Assembly (NCBI GenBank): GCA_945957575.1 | Contig: CAMFLW010000005.1 | Coordinates: 1-62,582, forward strand | Source of the DNA: an uncultured Aeromonas sp. | GTDB taxonomy: Bacteria > Pseudomonadota > Gammaproteobacteria > Enterobacterales > Aeromonadaceae | Reading direction: 5' to 3' | DNA length: 62,582 nucleotides | In this document: positions 1 through 9,284 of the stretch, piece after piece | How the letters are laid out: the number at the start of each line of letters is the position of its first letter | Numbering within the stretch: position 1 is the first letter of the stretch | Notes under the pieces: model-generated | Told to the model about the DNA's origin: nothing | The model's input: the letters and a program-made list of their open reading frames with translations, nothing else | Databases searched by the model: none | Translations under genes and position numbers: made by a program

Positions 1-96
1 CGAAGCCTTTTTTATATCTATTTCAATTGGTTGCCGCTAAAGATCCTGTACATGACTGTCAGATAGCAGAAATAGACATCCATTAGCCTGCTAATA

Positions 97-118
97 AAAA
101 GCGGGCCAATGGCCCGCT
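97..118 (-). terminator. Rho-independent terminator of the nifJ operon
   Basis: A perfect inverted repeat (GCGGGCC, a 3-nt loop, GGCCCGC) lies 27 nt past the nifJ stop. Read on the minus strand it is followed by TTTTTATTAG, a good U-tract. Confidence 0.85.
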
Positions 119-143
119 TGGTTATATTTCACTCATCCTATCC

Positions 144-3100
144 TCACACCGGCGGATGGAAATGGCTGGCTTCGCGGGTAGCCATCTCCTCGTAGGTAGC
201 CCACTTCTGCCACGCCACTTTTTGCGCCACCTGCATCAGCCGCTCGGCCTCCTCCGGATGGCTCTGGGCCAGCACCCGATAACGGGTCTCCTCCTGCCGA
301 TATTCAGCAAGGGGGATGGAGGGGCGCAGGCTGTCGAGGCTGAAGGGGTTCTGCCCCGATCTGCGTAATACCGGGTTGTAGCGCATCAGTGGCCAGTGAC
401 CGGAGGCCACGGCCCGTTTTTGCTGGGTCAAACCAAACTCCATATCGATGCCATGAGCGATACAGTGGCTATAGGCGATGATCAGCGACGGGCCCGGATA
501 GGCTTCCGCCTCGCGCAAGGCCTGCAACGCCTGCTGCGGGTTGGCACCAAAGGCGATGCGGGCAACATAGACGTTGCCGTAGGAGATGGCCTGCAGCGCC
601 ACATCCTTCTTGGCCAGCGTCTTGCCTCCCGCCGCGAACTTGGCGACGGCACCGAGCGGGGTCGATTTCGACATCTGGCCGCCGGTGTTGGAGTAGACCT
701 CGGTATCCATCACCAGCACGTTCACATCGCGCCCGGAGGCGAGCACATGATCGAGCCCCGCTGAGCCGATGTCATAAGCCCAGCCATCGCCGCCGATGAT
801 CCAGACCGAGCGGCGCACCAGCTGATCAATCAAGGAGAGCAGCTCGCGGGCCTTGCCGGATTTCACCTCCTCCAGCCGCTCGCGCACTTGCGCGACCCGG
901 GTGCGCTGGGCGCGGATCTCCGACTCCAGCCGTTGCGGGGCGTTGATAAGCGACTCGACCAATGCCTCACCCAACTCCCCCTTCATCGTTTCGAGGGCCG
1001 CCACCGCCTGACCGTGATGCTGATCGGCGGTGAGACGAAAACCAAAGCCAAACTCGGCGTTGTCCTCAAACAGGGAGTTCGACCAGGCCGGCCCCTTCCC
1101 TTCCGCGTTCTTGGCCCACGGCGTAGTCGGCAGGTTGCCGCCGTAGATGGAGGAGCAGCCGGTGGCGTTGGCCACCAACATGCGGTCACCAAACAGCTGG
1201 GTCAGCAGCTTGAGGTACGGGGTCTCGCCACAGCCGGCGCAGGCACCGGAGAACTCGAACAGGGGTTCGAGGAACTGGGTGCCGCGCACCGTGGAGAAAT
1301 CCACCCGCTCGCGGGCAGGCCACGGCAGGCTCTCGAACCAGCGCAGTGCCTGTTTCTGACCAGCCAGATGGGGGGCCTTGTCCATCATGGCGATGGCGCG
1401 CTCGCCCTCGTGTTCCTCATCCGCTCCGGCCCGCACCGGACAAGCCTGCACGCACTGGCCACAACCGGTGCAATCCTCTGGATAGAGTTGCAGGGTGTAG
1501 CGGCTGTCGGGGAAGCCCTTGGCGGTGACTGGCACCGACTGCGCTGCCTCGGGGGCCGTCGCCAGCCAGTCCTGATGGTAGAACTTGGCCCGCAGCGCCG
1601 CGTGGGGGCAGACAAAGACGCAGTTACCGCACTGGATACAGATATCCGAATGCCAGATCGGGATCTCGCGGGCGATATCCCGCTTCTCGAAGCGGCTGGT
1701 GGCCGTGGGGTAAGTGCCATCCACCGGTAGCATGGAGACAGGGATCAGATCGCCGCGCCCCGCCAACATCTCGCCGGTGACCCGCTGGACAAACTCGCTG
1801 CCGCCCGGCGCCAGTGGCAGCGGATAGTCGCTGATCTGCTCGTCACCGGCCGGGATCGCCACCTTGCTCAAGTGAGCAAGGGTATCGTCCACCGCGGCGA
1901 AGTTGCGCGCCACCACCTCGGGCCCCTTGCGGGCATAGCTCTTCTCGATGCTCTCCTTGATCAGCGCAATCGCCTCATCCCGCGGCAAGACTCCGGCCAG
2001 CGCGAAGAAGCAGGTCTGCATAATGGTGTTGATGCGATTGCCCATGCCGTTTTGCTCGGCCACCCGATCCCCATCGATACAGTAGAGCTGGATATTGAGG
2101 GCACGGATACGGGCGCGCAACCGCTCGGGCAGCTGGCCCCACACCTTATCCGTCTCATAGGGGGCATTGAGCAGCAGGGTCGCCCCTTCGGCGGCATGCT
2201 CCAGCAGGTCTACCGACTCGACAAAGCCCCACTGGTGGCAGCCGATAAAGCTCGCCTGCTCGATAAGCCAGGGGGCATCGATGGGCTCGGGGCCAAAGCG
2301 CAGGTGGGAGACGGTGCGCGAGCCCGACTTCTTGGAGTCGTAGACGAAGTAGCCCTGGGCGTGGAAGCCCTCCAGCTCGCCGATGATCTTGATGCTGTTC
2401 TTGTTGGCGCCCACCGTGCCGTCGGCGCCGAGGCCGAAGAAGAGCGCCCGCACCCGGCTGGCGGGCTCAAGATCACCGATGGGGTGCCAGGCCAGACTGA
2501 GGCCCGACACATCATCCACTATCCCCACGGTAAAGCGCGGGCGCGGCGCATCGGATGCCAACTCCTCGAACACCGCCGCGCACATGGCCGGGGTGAACTC
2601 TTTGGAAGAGAGACCATAGCGGCCGCCACTGAGCCACGGCAGCCGCTTGATAAGGCCGCGCTGCAAGCCGTCAATCAGGGCGCTCTGCACATCCAGCAGC
2701 AGCGGCTCGCCACCCGCCCCCGGCTCCTTGGTGCGATCCAGCACCGCCATGCGCCGCACGCTCTGCGGCAGCGCATCGAGCAGCGCCTGTACCGGGAAGG
2801 GGCGATAGAGGCGCACAACCAAGACCCCTGTCTTGCGATCCTGTTGGTTGAGCCAATCCACAGTGGTGCGGGCGGTAGCCGCCCCCGAGCCCATCAGCAC
2901 GATGACGTCGGTAGCATCGGGCGCGCCGTGGTACTCCACCAACCGGTAGTGGCGGCCGGTCAGCTCGCCGAGATTGTCCATGCATTGCTGCACCCGCGCC
3001 GGTACCGCTTCGTAGAAGGGGTTGACGCTCTCGCGGGACTGGAAATAGGTATCCGGGTTCTGGGCTGTGCCGCGCATCACCGGATGATCCGGGTTGAGCG

Positions 3101-3719
3101 CCCGCGCACGGTGGGCGCGTACCCAGTCGTTGTCGATAAGGGCCCGAATTTCATCCCGATGCAGGGCGGTGATCTTGTTCACCTCGTGGGAGGTACGGAA
3201 CCCGTCGAAGAAGTGGATAAAGGGCACCCGGCACTGCAGGGTGACGCTGTGAGCGACCAACGCCAGGTCCTGCGCCTCCTGCACCGAGCCGGAGGCGAGC
3301 ATGGCAAAGCCGGTGCTGCGCGCCGCCATCACATCCTGATGGTCGCCAAAAATCGACAGCCCCTGCGCCGCCAGCGAACGGGCCGCCACATGGAACACCG
3401 CCGAGGTCAATTCACCGGCGATCTTGTACATGTTGGGCAGCATCAGCATCAGCCCCTGACTGGCAGTGAAGGTGGTGGCGAGCGCCCCCGCCTGCAGGGC
3501 GCCGTGTACCGTACCGGCAGCCCCCCCTTCGCTCTGCATCTCCACTACGGTGGGGATGTTGCCCCACAGGTTGGTCTGTCCCTCCGCCGCCCAGGCATCG
3601 GTCATTTCGGCCATGGTCGAGCTCGGGGTAATGGGGTAGATGGCACACACTTCGCTCAGCTGGTACGCCACCCTGGCCGCGGCTTCGTTGCCGTCGACCA
3701 TGATCAATTCATGTTTCAT
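144..3719 (-). CDS. nifJ: Pyruvate:ferredoxin (flavodoxin) oxidoreductase
   Basis: Single-chain cytoplasmic enzyme (1191 aa, normal for the family) that oxidises pyruvate with CoA to acetyl-CoA and CO2 and reduces ferredoxin or flavodoxin. In order one sees the N-terminal PFOR pyrimidine-binding domain, ferredoxin-type cysteine motifs near residues 693 (CIQCGNC) and 750 (CTGCGQC), the cluster motif CAGCGETPY near 828, and the thiamine-diphosphate region GDGWAYDIG near 975 followed by SNTGGQMSKS. The frame stays open 53 codons upstream, but the start at 3719 gives the family's MKHELI N terminus, has GGAGGAG in front, and overlaps the stop of the upstream gene as ATGA. It is therefore translationally coupled to the Fe-S flavoprotein gene, which suggests a shared electron-transfer role. 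In facultative anaerobes this enzyme works under low oxygen or oxidative stress. Confidence 0.96.
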   Translation of the reverse strand: MKHELIMVDGNEAAARVAYQLSEVCAIYPITPSSTMAEMTDAWAAEGQTNLWGNIPTVVEMQSEGGAAGTVHGALQAGALATTFTASQGLMLMLPNMYKIAGELTSAVFHVAARSLAAQGLSIFGDHQDVMAARSTGFAMLASGSVQEAQDLALVAHSVTLQCRVPFIHFFDGFRTSHEVNKITALHRDEIRALIDNDWVRAHRARALNPDHPVMRGTAQNPDTYFQSRESVNPFYEAVPARVQQCMDNLGELTGRHYRLVEYHGAPDATDVIVLMGSGAATARTTVDWLNQQDRKTGVLVVRLYRPFPVQALLDALPQSVRRMAVLDRTKEPGAGGEPLLLDVQSALIDGLQRGLIKRLPWLSGGRYGLSSKEFTPAMCAAVFEELASDAPRPRFTVGIVDDVSGLSLAWHPIGDLEPASRVRALFFGLGADGTVGANKNSIKIIGELEGFHAQGYFVYDSKKSGSRTVSHLRFGPEPIDAPWLIEQASFIGCHQWGFVESVDLLEHAAEGATLLLNAPYETDKVWGQLPERLRARIRALNIQLYCIDGDRVAEQNGMGNRINTIMQTCFFALAGVLPRDEAIALIKESIEKSYARKGPEVVARNFAAVDDTLAHLSKVAIPAGDEQISDYPLPLAPGGSEFVQRVTGEMLAGRGDLIPVSMLPVDGTYPTATSRFEKRDIAREIPIWHSDICIQCGNCVFVCPHAALRAKFYHQDWLATAPEAAQSVPVTAKGFPDSRYTLQLYPEDCTGCGQCVQACPVRAGADEEHEGERAIAMMDKAPHLAGQKQALRWFESLPWPARERVDFSTVRGTQFLEPLFEFSGACAGCGETPYLKLLTQLFGDRMLVANATGCSSIYGGNLPTTPWAKNAEGKGPAWSNSLFEDNAEFGFGFRLTADQHHGQAVAALETMKGELGEALVESLINAPQRLESEIRAQRTRVAQVRERLEEVKSGKARELLSLIDQLVRRSVWIIGGDGWAYDIGSAGLDHVLASGRDVNVLVMDTEVYSNTGGQMSKSTPLGAVAKFAAGGKTLAKKDVALQAISYGNVYVARIAFGANPQQALQALREAEAYPGPSLIIAYSHCIAHGIDMEFGLTQQKRAVASGHWPLMRYNPVLRRSGQNPFSLDSLRPSIPLAEYRQEETRYRVLAQSHPEEAERLMQVAQKVAWQKWATYEEMATREASHFHPPV

Positions 3720-5362
3720 TGGGACTCCTCCGGTTGGCGCAGCTCGATGGCGTGGCAGGGACACTGGTCGTGGCAGGCACCGCAGCCGGTGCAGCGCTCG
3801 GCATCCACCTGATACCCCAGACCCGGCCCCAACTTGGCGATGGCCTGCTCGGGGCAGCTGCCGTAGCAGCCGTCGCACTCGAAGCAGTTGCCGCAGGAGT
3901 AGCAGCGCGCCGCCTCGTAGCGGGCGGCCACCTCATCCAGCCCGCCGATGATCTCGCCAAAGTCATCCCGCGCCCACGCCGGTTTGGCCGGCTGACTGCT
4001 GGCGGGCGCGTGGGTCTGGAACCAGAGTTGCAACTGCTCCGGCCCCACCAGCGGGTAAGAGACCATCTTCTGATAGTGGCGACCGCGCAGCCAGGCATCC
4101 ATATGGCGTGCCGCCTTCTTGCCATGGCCGGTGGCGATGGTGACGGTGCGCTCGGAGGGCACCATGTCGCCGCCCGCAAACAGACCCGGCACATCCGTCA
4201 TCAGGTTACCCGCCACCTGCACCACTCCCTCCTTGTTGACCCGCACGCCGGGAATGCTCTCCAGCACCGAGAGATCGACCTCCTGACCGAGCGCCAGAAT
4301 AAGGGAGTCCGCTTCGAGGGTTTCAAACTTGCCGGTGGGCACCGGCTTGCCTTCGGCATCCAGCGCCATCACCTCCACCTCGATATTGGTGTTGTCGAGC
4401 TGGCGGATGCTGCGCAGCCAGTTGATCTTGATCCCCTCCTCCTCGGCCTCATCGGCTTCAAAGGCGTGGGCAGGCATATGATCCCGGTCGCGGCGGTAGA
4501 TGATCATCGCCTCTTCCACGCCGAGGCGACGGGCAGTGCGGGCTGCGTCCATAGCGGTGTTGCCACCCCCATAAATCGCTACCCGCCGTCCCAGTTTGGG
4601 TGGCGGCAAGCCCTGCTCTTCGGCTAGGCTCGCCTGTTCGAGGAAGCTCACCGCATCGAGGATCTTGCCCGCTTCACGGGCCGGAATATCGACCCGCTTG
4701 GCCAGATGGGCGCCGATGGCCATAAAGACGGCGTCAAAGCCCCCCTCGTCGCGCTCGCGCAGCACATCCTCCACCTTGTGGTTGAGAGTCAGCGTCACCC
4801 CAGCCGCCACGATGCGGGCCACCTCCCGATCCAGCACATCGCGGGGCAAACGATAGGCGGGAATACCGAAACGCAGCATGCCGCCAGCAAGCGGCCCCGC
4901 TTCGCGGATCTCCACCTGATGGCCGAGCCGGTTGAGGTGCCAGGCACAGGAGAGACCGGAGGGACCAGCGCCTATGACCAGCACCTTCTTGCCGCTGGCA
5001 GGGGCAGGTGGCGCAGGCAACCAACCACGGGCCAGCGCTTCGTCGCCAAGGAAACGCTCGATAGCGTGGATGGAGACGGATTCATCCACCTGACCGCGGT
5101 TGCAGGCGCTCTCGCAGGGGTGATAGCAGACCCGGCCATGAATGGCGGGCAAGGGGTTCTCTTCGATCAGGGTCTGCCAGGCCGCCTCAAAACGGCCGGC
5201 CTGCGCCAAAGAGAGCCAGGCCTGGATATTTTCTCCGGCCGGGCAGGCGTGATTGCAGGGTGGCAGGGCCGGCTGCCAGACGGGTAGCCGAGTACGCACC
5301 GGGCCTGTTCCCGTTTTCAGGGAGAGATCCGGCAATGGGGTCATGTCCAGTTGTTTGCTCAT
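3716..5362 (-). CDS. GltD/NfnB-like NAD(P)H oxidoreductase with C-terminal 4Fe-4S domains
   Basis: A 548-residue FAD- and NAD(P)-dependent oxidoreductase of the glutamate-synthase small-subunit family. The N-terminal cysteine cluster (CNHACPAGENIQ near residue 36 and CYHPCESACNRGQ near 78) is the usual Fe-S site. A Rossmann motif (GAGPSGLSCAWHL, near 132) binds FAD and a second one (YGGGNTAMDAARTA, near 265) binds NAD(P). Unlike GltD it carries an extra C-terminal ferredoxin-like part with cysteines near residues 488-505 (CYSCGNCFECDGCYGSCP) and 525-540 (CTGCGACHDQCP). No gltB-like large subunit is nearby; instead it overlaps nifJ by ATGA. The likely job is moving electrons between NifJ-reduced ferredoxin and NAD(P)H, as NfnB-type proteins do. 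The family call is secure; the partner and direction of electron flow are inferred. Confidence 0.85.
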   Translation of the reverse strand: MSKQLDMTPLPDLSLKTGTGPVRTRLPVWQPALPPCNHACPAGENIQAWLSLAQAGRFEAAWQTLIEENPLPAIHGRVCYHPCESACNRGQVDESVSIHAIERFLGDEALARGWLPAPPAPASGKKVLVIGAGPSGLSCAWHLNRLGHQVEIREAGPLAGGMLRFGIPAYRLPRDVLDREVARIVAAGVTLTLNHKVEDVLRERDEGGFDAVFMAIGAHLAKRVDIPAREAGKILDAVSFLEQASLAEEQGLPPPKLGRRVAIYGGGNTAMDAARTARRLGVEEAMIIYRRDRDHMPAHAFEADEAEEEGIKINWLRSIRQLDNTNIEVEVMALDAEGKPVPTGKFETLEADSLILALGQEVDLSVLESIPGVRVNKEGVVQVAGNLMTDVPGLFAGGDMVPSERTVTIATGHGKKAARHMDAWLRGRHYQKMVSYPLVGPEQLQLWFQTHAPASSQPAKPAWARDDFGEIIGGLDEVAARYEAARCYSCGNCFECDGCYGSCPEQAIAKLGPGLGYQVDAERCTGCGACHDQCPCHAIELRQPEESQ

Positions 5363-5503
5363 ACATTGCTTTCTTCTTTTTGTGTGACAGGCCCCACCCG
5401 ATGGCGCTTGATACCGTGTAGCCGAGGCGGACGGTGGCCGGATGGGGAAGAAGCGAAAGCGTTAGAAACTGGGAACTGAGTCGATAATGGCCGCTTTTTT
5501 GTA

Positions 5504-5519
5504 CTGATTAGCGAATCAG
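5504..5519. promoter_or_regulatory. Palindrome upstream of the nifJ operon (candidate operator)
   Basis: Perfect inverted repeat CTGATT-AGCG-AATCAG, about 145 nt upstream of the first gene of the nifJ operon and just past the stop of the solute-binding protein gene. It resembles neither an FNR site (wrong spacing) nor a terminator (no T-run). The site could belong to a regulator or be chance. Confidence 0.3.
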
Positions 5520-5538
5520 GATCAAAAAATGTTGCACT

Positions 5539-6291
5539 TTATGGTTCATAGAGACCAGAACGTGACTCAAGTAACATCTTCTCCAGCTGACCGCTGGCTT
5601 TCAGTTTGGCGAGCCCCCGATTGAAGATTTTGATCAGCTCGTCAGCATTGGCGCGCTTGCGGCTGATCAGCAGGTGACCTTCGACTTTCATCACGGGTTT
5701 TGAATGGGTTGTGAACAGATCGACCGCGCTGGCCGGGTAGAACTGACGCAGGGAGTAGTAGCCGACATCGATGTTCTCCAGGGTCAGGTCGGCGCGGCCG
5801 GAGAGCAGCAGATCAAAGCTCTGGCGCAGCCGGGTGACGAACTGCACCTGCAGCGGAACCTGCGCGATGGCTGCAAAAAAATCTGCATTGTAGGTATAGC
5901 CACTGACCGCAGCCAGCTTGCGATCCGCCAGATCCTGATAGCCACGCCATTCCAGCGGAGCTGACTTGAGATAGAACCAGACGTAGGTCTCGCTCAGGAT
6001 GGGATCGCTGTAGAGATGGGTTTTGCGCCGCTCGCTCGACTCATACCAGTGGACAGTGCCATCCACCACCCCCTCCTCCGACAAGCGAAAGGCCCGTTTC
6101 CAGGGCAGGAACTGGAACTTGACGCTCACCCCTTCACTCTTGAATGCCTCGCTCACCACATGAGGGATAAGCCCCTGATATTTGAGCGTCTCGGAGCAGT
6201 AAGGGGGATACTCTCCCGTGGTCAGGGTCAGCTCCTGCGCCCAGAGCCCGTGGCAAAAAAGGCTCCCCGCCAGCAACCAGCTTATTTTCAT
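5539..6291 (-). CDS. Periplasmic solute-binding protein, family 3 type, orphan
   Basis: A 250-residue protein with a signal peptide (cleavage likely after the GLWA at residues 15-18) followed by the start of a family-3 periplasmic binding fold (ELTLTTGEYPPYCSE). It lacks a neighbouring permease or ATPase. Many such stand-alone proteins in Aeromonas, Vibrio and Shewanella are paralogues of amino-acid binding proteins with no known ligand. A second one lies at 17634-18377 in this window. It is a single-gene unit between the nifJ operon and the divergent YcbX-type gene. The ligand cannot be deduced from sequence. Confidence 0.8.
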   Translation of the reverse strand: MKISWLLAGSLFCHGLWAQELTLTTGEYPPYCSETLKYQGLIPHVVSEAFKSEGVSVKFQFLPWKRAFRLSEEGVVDGTVHWYESSERRKTHLYSDPILSETYVWFYLKSAPLEWRGYQDLADRKLAAVSGYTYNADFFAAIAQVPLQVQFVTRLRQSFDLLLSGRADLTLENIDVGYYSLRQFYPASAVDLFTTHSKPVMKVEGHLLISRKRANADELIKIFNRGLAKLKASGQLEKMLLESRSGLYEP

Positions 6292-6416
6292 CCCGATGCC
6301 CTCTTGTTCTCTTTTCCCAACTATAGACCGCCCCCTTGAAAGGATTGCCGGATCGCCGGGGAACCGTTATGTTCCCCTTTTTCCAGGCGATCGCGCCGCG
6401 TCACAAGGATATGAAG

Positions 6417-8219
6417 ATGCCCAGGCTAGACAGCATTCACCTCTACCCCATCAAATCGACTGCAGGTATGCCGCTGGCTCGCGCCCGGGTGACCGAAGAG
6501 GGACTGGCAGGGGATCGCCGCTACATGGTGGTCAAACCGGACGGCACCTTTATCACAGCCCGTACCCATCCCCAACTGCAACAGATCGTGGCCACCCCCA
6601 TCGAAGGGGGCTTGCAACTGCGCTATCCGGGCTTTGAACCGCTCACTCTGCAAGAGGTCGACTTCAGCCGCGCCCCGCAAGCTACCGGAGTCTGGAGCGA
6701 CCGTTTCACCGCCCTGCACACCGACCCCAAAGCCGATGGCTGGCTAAGCCGGGTGGCAGGGGAGACGGTGCAACTGCTCTGGCTGGGCGAGACCTCTGAT
6801 CGCTTTCGCGAGAAGACCGGCACCCGGGTCAGCTTTGCCGACGGTTATCCGCTGCTGCTGATAAGCCAGGCCTCCCTTGAGGATCTCAATCTGCGCTCCG
6901 ATGCGCTGCACCAGATGAGCCAATTCCGCACCAATCTGGTGGCAAGCAATACCCAGCCCTTCGAGGAGGACAGCTGGGTGCGTATCCGCATCGGCGAGGT
7001 GGAATTCAAGGTGGTCAAGCCCTGCAGCCGCTGCATCATGACCACAGTGGAAGCGGGCACCGATCGTTTCAACGCCCTGAAAGAGCCGCTGGCGACCCTC
7101 ACCCGCTACCGCCGTGGCGAGGATGGCGAGGTCTACTTCGGCCAGAACCTGATCGCCCTGAACGAGGGGTGGATTGAGGCTGGCAGCGAGATCGAGGTAC
7201 TGGAGCGCACCCGTCCGGTGGTCTATCCCGCCGCCGCACCGAAGAAGCGGGAACTGGTCTGCGTGGCCCGTGAACCGCTGGCGCGGGATCTGGAGACCTT
7301 CTGGTTCGAAGCCGCCGACGGTGAGCCCCTGCCCGACTACCTGCCGGGCCAGCATCTGCCCATCAGCCTCGATATCAAAAACGAGCGGATCCTGCGCCGC
7401 TATACCCTGAGCTCCACGCCGGATCACCCGGAGCGTTACAGCATCAGCGTCAAAAAGGTGGAGGGTGGCCGCATCTCGCACTGGCTGCACCAGCAGTTGC
7501 AGGTGGGCGACCGGCTGCTGGCCGCCAACCCCGCTGGCGAGTTTCACTTAGGGTCCGAGCGCAACCTACTGTTGCTCTCCGCAGGCTCCGGCGTCACCCC
7601 CATGCTGGCGATAGCCCGCACCCTGGCGCTACGCGGGGAGCTCGAAGAGGTTCACTTTATGCACCTGTGCCGCAGCGAAGCGGACATTCCCGCCGCCAGC
7701 GAACTGCACGCCATGGCACAGCAGGGGATGACTCTCACCCTGATCCTGAGCCAGCCGGACAATCACTGGCAGGGGCTGCAAGGGCGACTCAATGATGAGC
7801 ATCTGCAACTGGTCAAAGGGCTGGCCGAAAAAGAGGTCTTTATCTGCGGCCCCCACGGCTTTATGGCCGATGCTGCCGCCAAAGTTGCGGCCCTCGGCGT
7901 TCCAGCCGCACGTATTAAACAGGAGAGTTTTGGCGGCGCCATTCTCTCGGTGGCTCGCCCCCATCAGGCGGTACAACTGCGTATCGGCGCCCAAGCCTTT
8001 ACCGGCAACAATCAGGGCACAGTGCTGGATCAGGCCAACAAGCAAGGTGTAGAGCTGCCATGGAGCTGTCGCGCCGGCATCTGCGGCAGTTGCAAACAGA
8101 CGCTGATCTCGGGCGAGGTGGAGCATCCCGACGCCCCCGCCATCAGCGCCGCCGAGCGGGCCGAGGGCAAGATCCTCACCTGCTGCGCAGTGCCGCTGAC
8201 CGACCTCGTCATCAAATAA
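6417..8219 (+). CDS. YcbX-type MOSC protein fused to a ferredoxin-NAD(P)H reductase and a 2Fe-2S domain
   Basis: A 600-residue fusion. Residues 1-265 are a MOSC N-terminal barrel plus MOSC domain (LYPIKSTAGMPL at the start; KPCSRCIMTTVE with the presumed molybdenum-cofactor cysteine near 205). Residues about 275-490 are a flavin reductase module (RRYTLSSTP for FAD near 328, GSGVTPMLAI for NAD(P) near 390). The C terminus is a plant-type 2Fe-2S ferredoxin (CRAGICGSC, last cysteines near 585). E. coli YcbX has the MOSC and ferredoxin parts but no reductase, and needs CysJ as electron donor when it reduces N-hydroxylated bases; here the donor domain appears built in. Start: the ATG at 6417 sits 6 nt after AAGGAT; upstream in-frame ATGs are at 6411 and 6336. 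Substrate unproven. Confidence 0.9.
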   Translation: MPRLDSIHLYPIKSTAGMPLARARVTEEGLAGDRRYMVVKPDGTFITARTHPQLQQIVATPIEGGLQLRYPGFEPLTLQEVDFSRAPQATGVWSDRFTALHTDPKADGWLSRVAGETVQLLWLGETSDRFREKTGTRVSFADGYPLLLISQASLEDLNLRSDALHQMSQFRTNLVASNTQPFEEDSWVRIRIGEVEFKVVKPCSRCIMTTVEAGTDRFNALKEPLATLTRYRRGEDGEVYFGQNLIALNEGWIEAGSEIEVLERTRPVVYPAAAPKKRELVCVAREPLARDLETFWFEAADGEPLPDYLPGQHLPISLDIKNERILRRYTLSSTPDHPERYSISVKKVEGGRISHWLHQQLQVGDRLLAANPAGEFHLGSERNLLLLSAGSGVTPMLAIARTLALRGELEEVHFMHLCRSEADIPAASELHAMAQQGMTLTLILSQPDNHWQGLQGRLNDEHLQLVKGLAEKEVFICGPHGFMADAAAKVAALGVPAARIKQESFGGAILSVARPHQAVQLRIGAQAFTGNNQGTVLDQANKQGVELPWSCRAGICGSCKQTLISGEVEHPDAPAISAAERAEGKILTCCAVPLTDLVIK

Positions 8220-8250
8220 GGTGATCGAGCCGCGATAACGCGCGGACAAT

Positions 8251-8278
8251 AAAAAACGGCTGCCGAGGCAGCCGTTTT
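8251..8278. terminator. Bidirectional terminator between the ycbX-like gene and htpX
   Basis: An inverted repeat (AAAACGGCTGCC, loop GA, GGCAGCCGTTTT) with A-run on the left and T-run on the right serves both convergent genes. Confidence 0.85.
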
Positions 8279-8299
8279 GCTTGGTAGCAACTGGCGAGA

Positions 8300-9172
8300 T
8301 TAACCGCGCAGGGCGGCAATCCGCTGCTCGATGGGCGGGTGGCTCATAAACAGCTCGCTCATGGAGCGCTTGCCGTTGATGCCAAAGGCCATCATGGAGC
8401 CTTCCAGCTGCGGCTCGGCACCGCGGGAGAGGCGCTCAAGGGCGGCGATCATCTTGTCGCGACCGGCCAGCTTGGCGGCACCGGCATCGGCGCGGAACTC
8501 ACGCTGACGGCTGAACCACATGACGATGATGGAAGCCAGAATGCCAAACACCATTTCCAGCACGAATACGGTGATCATGTAGGCAAAACCGCCGGTGCTG
8601 CTGCTCTCTTCCTCGTTGTTGGAGCTGAAGAAGTTGCTGATGACGCCAGCCACGATGCGGGCGAAGAACATCACGAAGGTGTTCACCACCCCCTGGATCA
8701 GGGTCAGGGTCACCATGTCGCCATTGGCTACGTGGCTCACTTCGTGGGCCAGGACCGCTTCCGCCTCGTCACGGCTCATGCTGTAGAGCAGGCCGGAGGA
8801 GACCGCCACCAGTGAATCATCGCGGCGGGCACCGGTAGCAAACGCGTTCATCTCGGGAGAGTCGTAGATCCCCACTTCCGGCATCTTGATCCCCGCTTCG
8901 CGGGCCTGACGGGCCACAGTGCTCACCAGCCAGTGCTCGGTCTCGTTGCGGGGTTGCTCGATGACCTGGACGCCATAGCTGCGCTTGGCCATCCACTTGG
9001 ACATCAGCAAGGAGATAAAGGAACCCCCAAAACCGAACACGGCACAGAACACCAACAGGCCGGAAATGCTGGACTTGTTGATCCCCAGAACCGAGAACAG
9101 GATATTGAGTACCACCCCCAGCACCAGCATGACGGCCAGGTTGGTCACCAGGAATAGCATAATTCGCTTCAT
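8300..9172 (-). CDS. htpX: Membrane zinc protease HtpX
   Basis: Inner-membrane M48 metalloprotease (290 aa, usual length about 290) that takes part in quality control of misfolded membrane proteins together with FtsH. The zinc motif [10 protein letters not shown] is near residue 142. Hydrophobic segments are visible near residues 5-25, 33-55, 155-180 and 195-215, and the [10 protein letters not shown] segment supplies the third ligand region. A good AGGAG lies 7 nt before the ATG at 9172. It is a single-gene unit closed by a terminator. In E. coli it is controlled by the Cpx envelope-stress system; I did not find a clear CpxR box here. Confidence 0.95.
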   Translation of the reverse strand: MKRIMLFLVTNLAVMLVLGVVLNILFSVLGINKSSISGLLVFCAVFGFGGSFISLLMSKWMAKRSYGVQVIEQPRNETEHWLVSTVARQAREAGIKMPEVGIYDSPEMNAFATGARRDDSLVAVSSGLLYSMSRDEAEAVLAHEVSHVANGDMVTLTLIQGVVNTFVMFFARIVAGVISNFFSSNNEEESSSTGGFAYMITVFVLEMVFGILASIIVMWFSRQREFRADAGAAKLAGRDKMIAALERLSRGAEPQLEGSMMAFGINGKRSMSELFMSHPPIEQRIAALRG

Positions 9173-9284
9173 ATAGACTCCTTGTGAAGATAAGGGACAT
9201 GACCGGGGACCACTCGCGATCCCACCTGATCATGTCAATGTCGTCATTCTAGGGCGATTCGATGAATGTTCGCTGAATATGCCG

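Noticed and set aside
1872-3812. A 646-codon open frame on the plus strand, opposite nifJ
   Set aside because: It is antisense to an intact, well-conserved enzyme; high GC makes long shadow frames common. The composition (rich in Gly, His, Arg) is typical of shadows.
3716-5362. Calling the flavoprotein a true glutamate synthase small subunit
   Set aside because: It has additional ferredoxin clusters, no gltB neighbour, and is coupled to nifJ.
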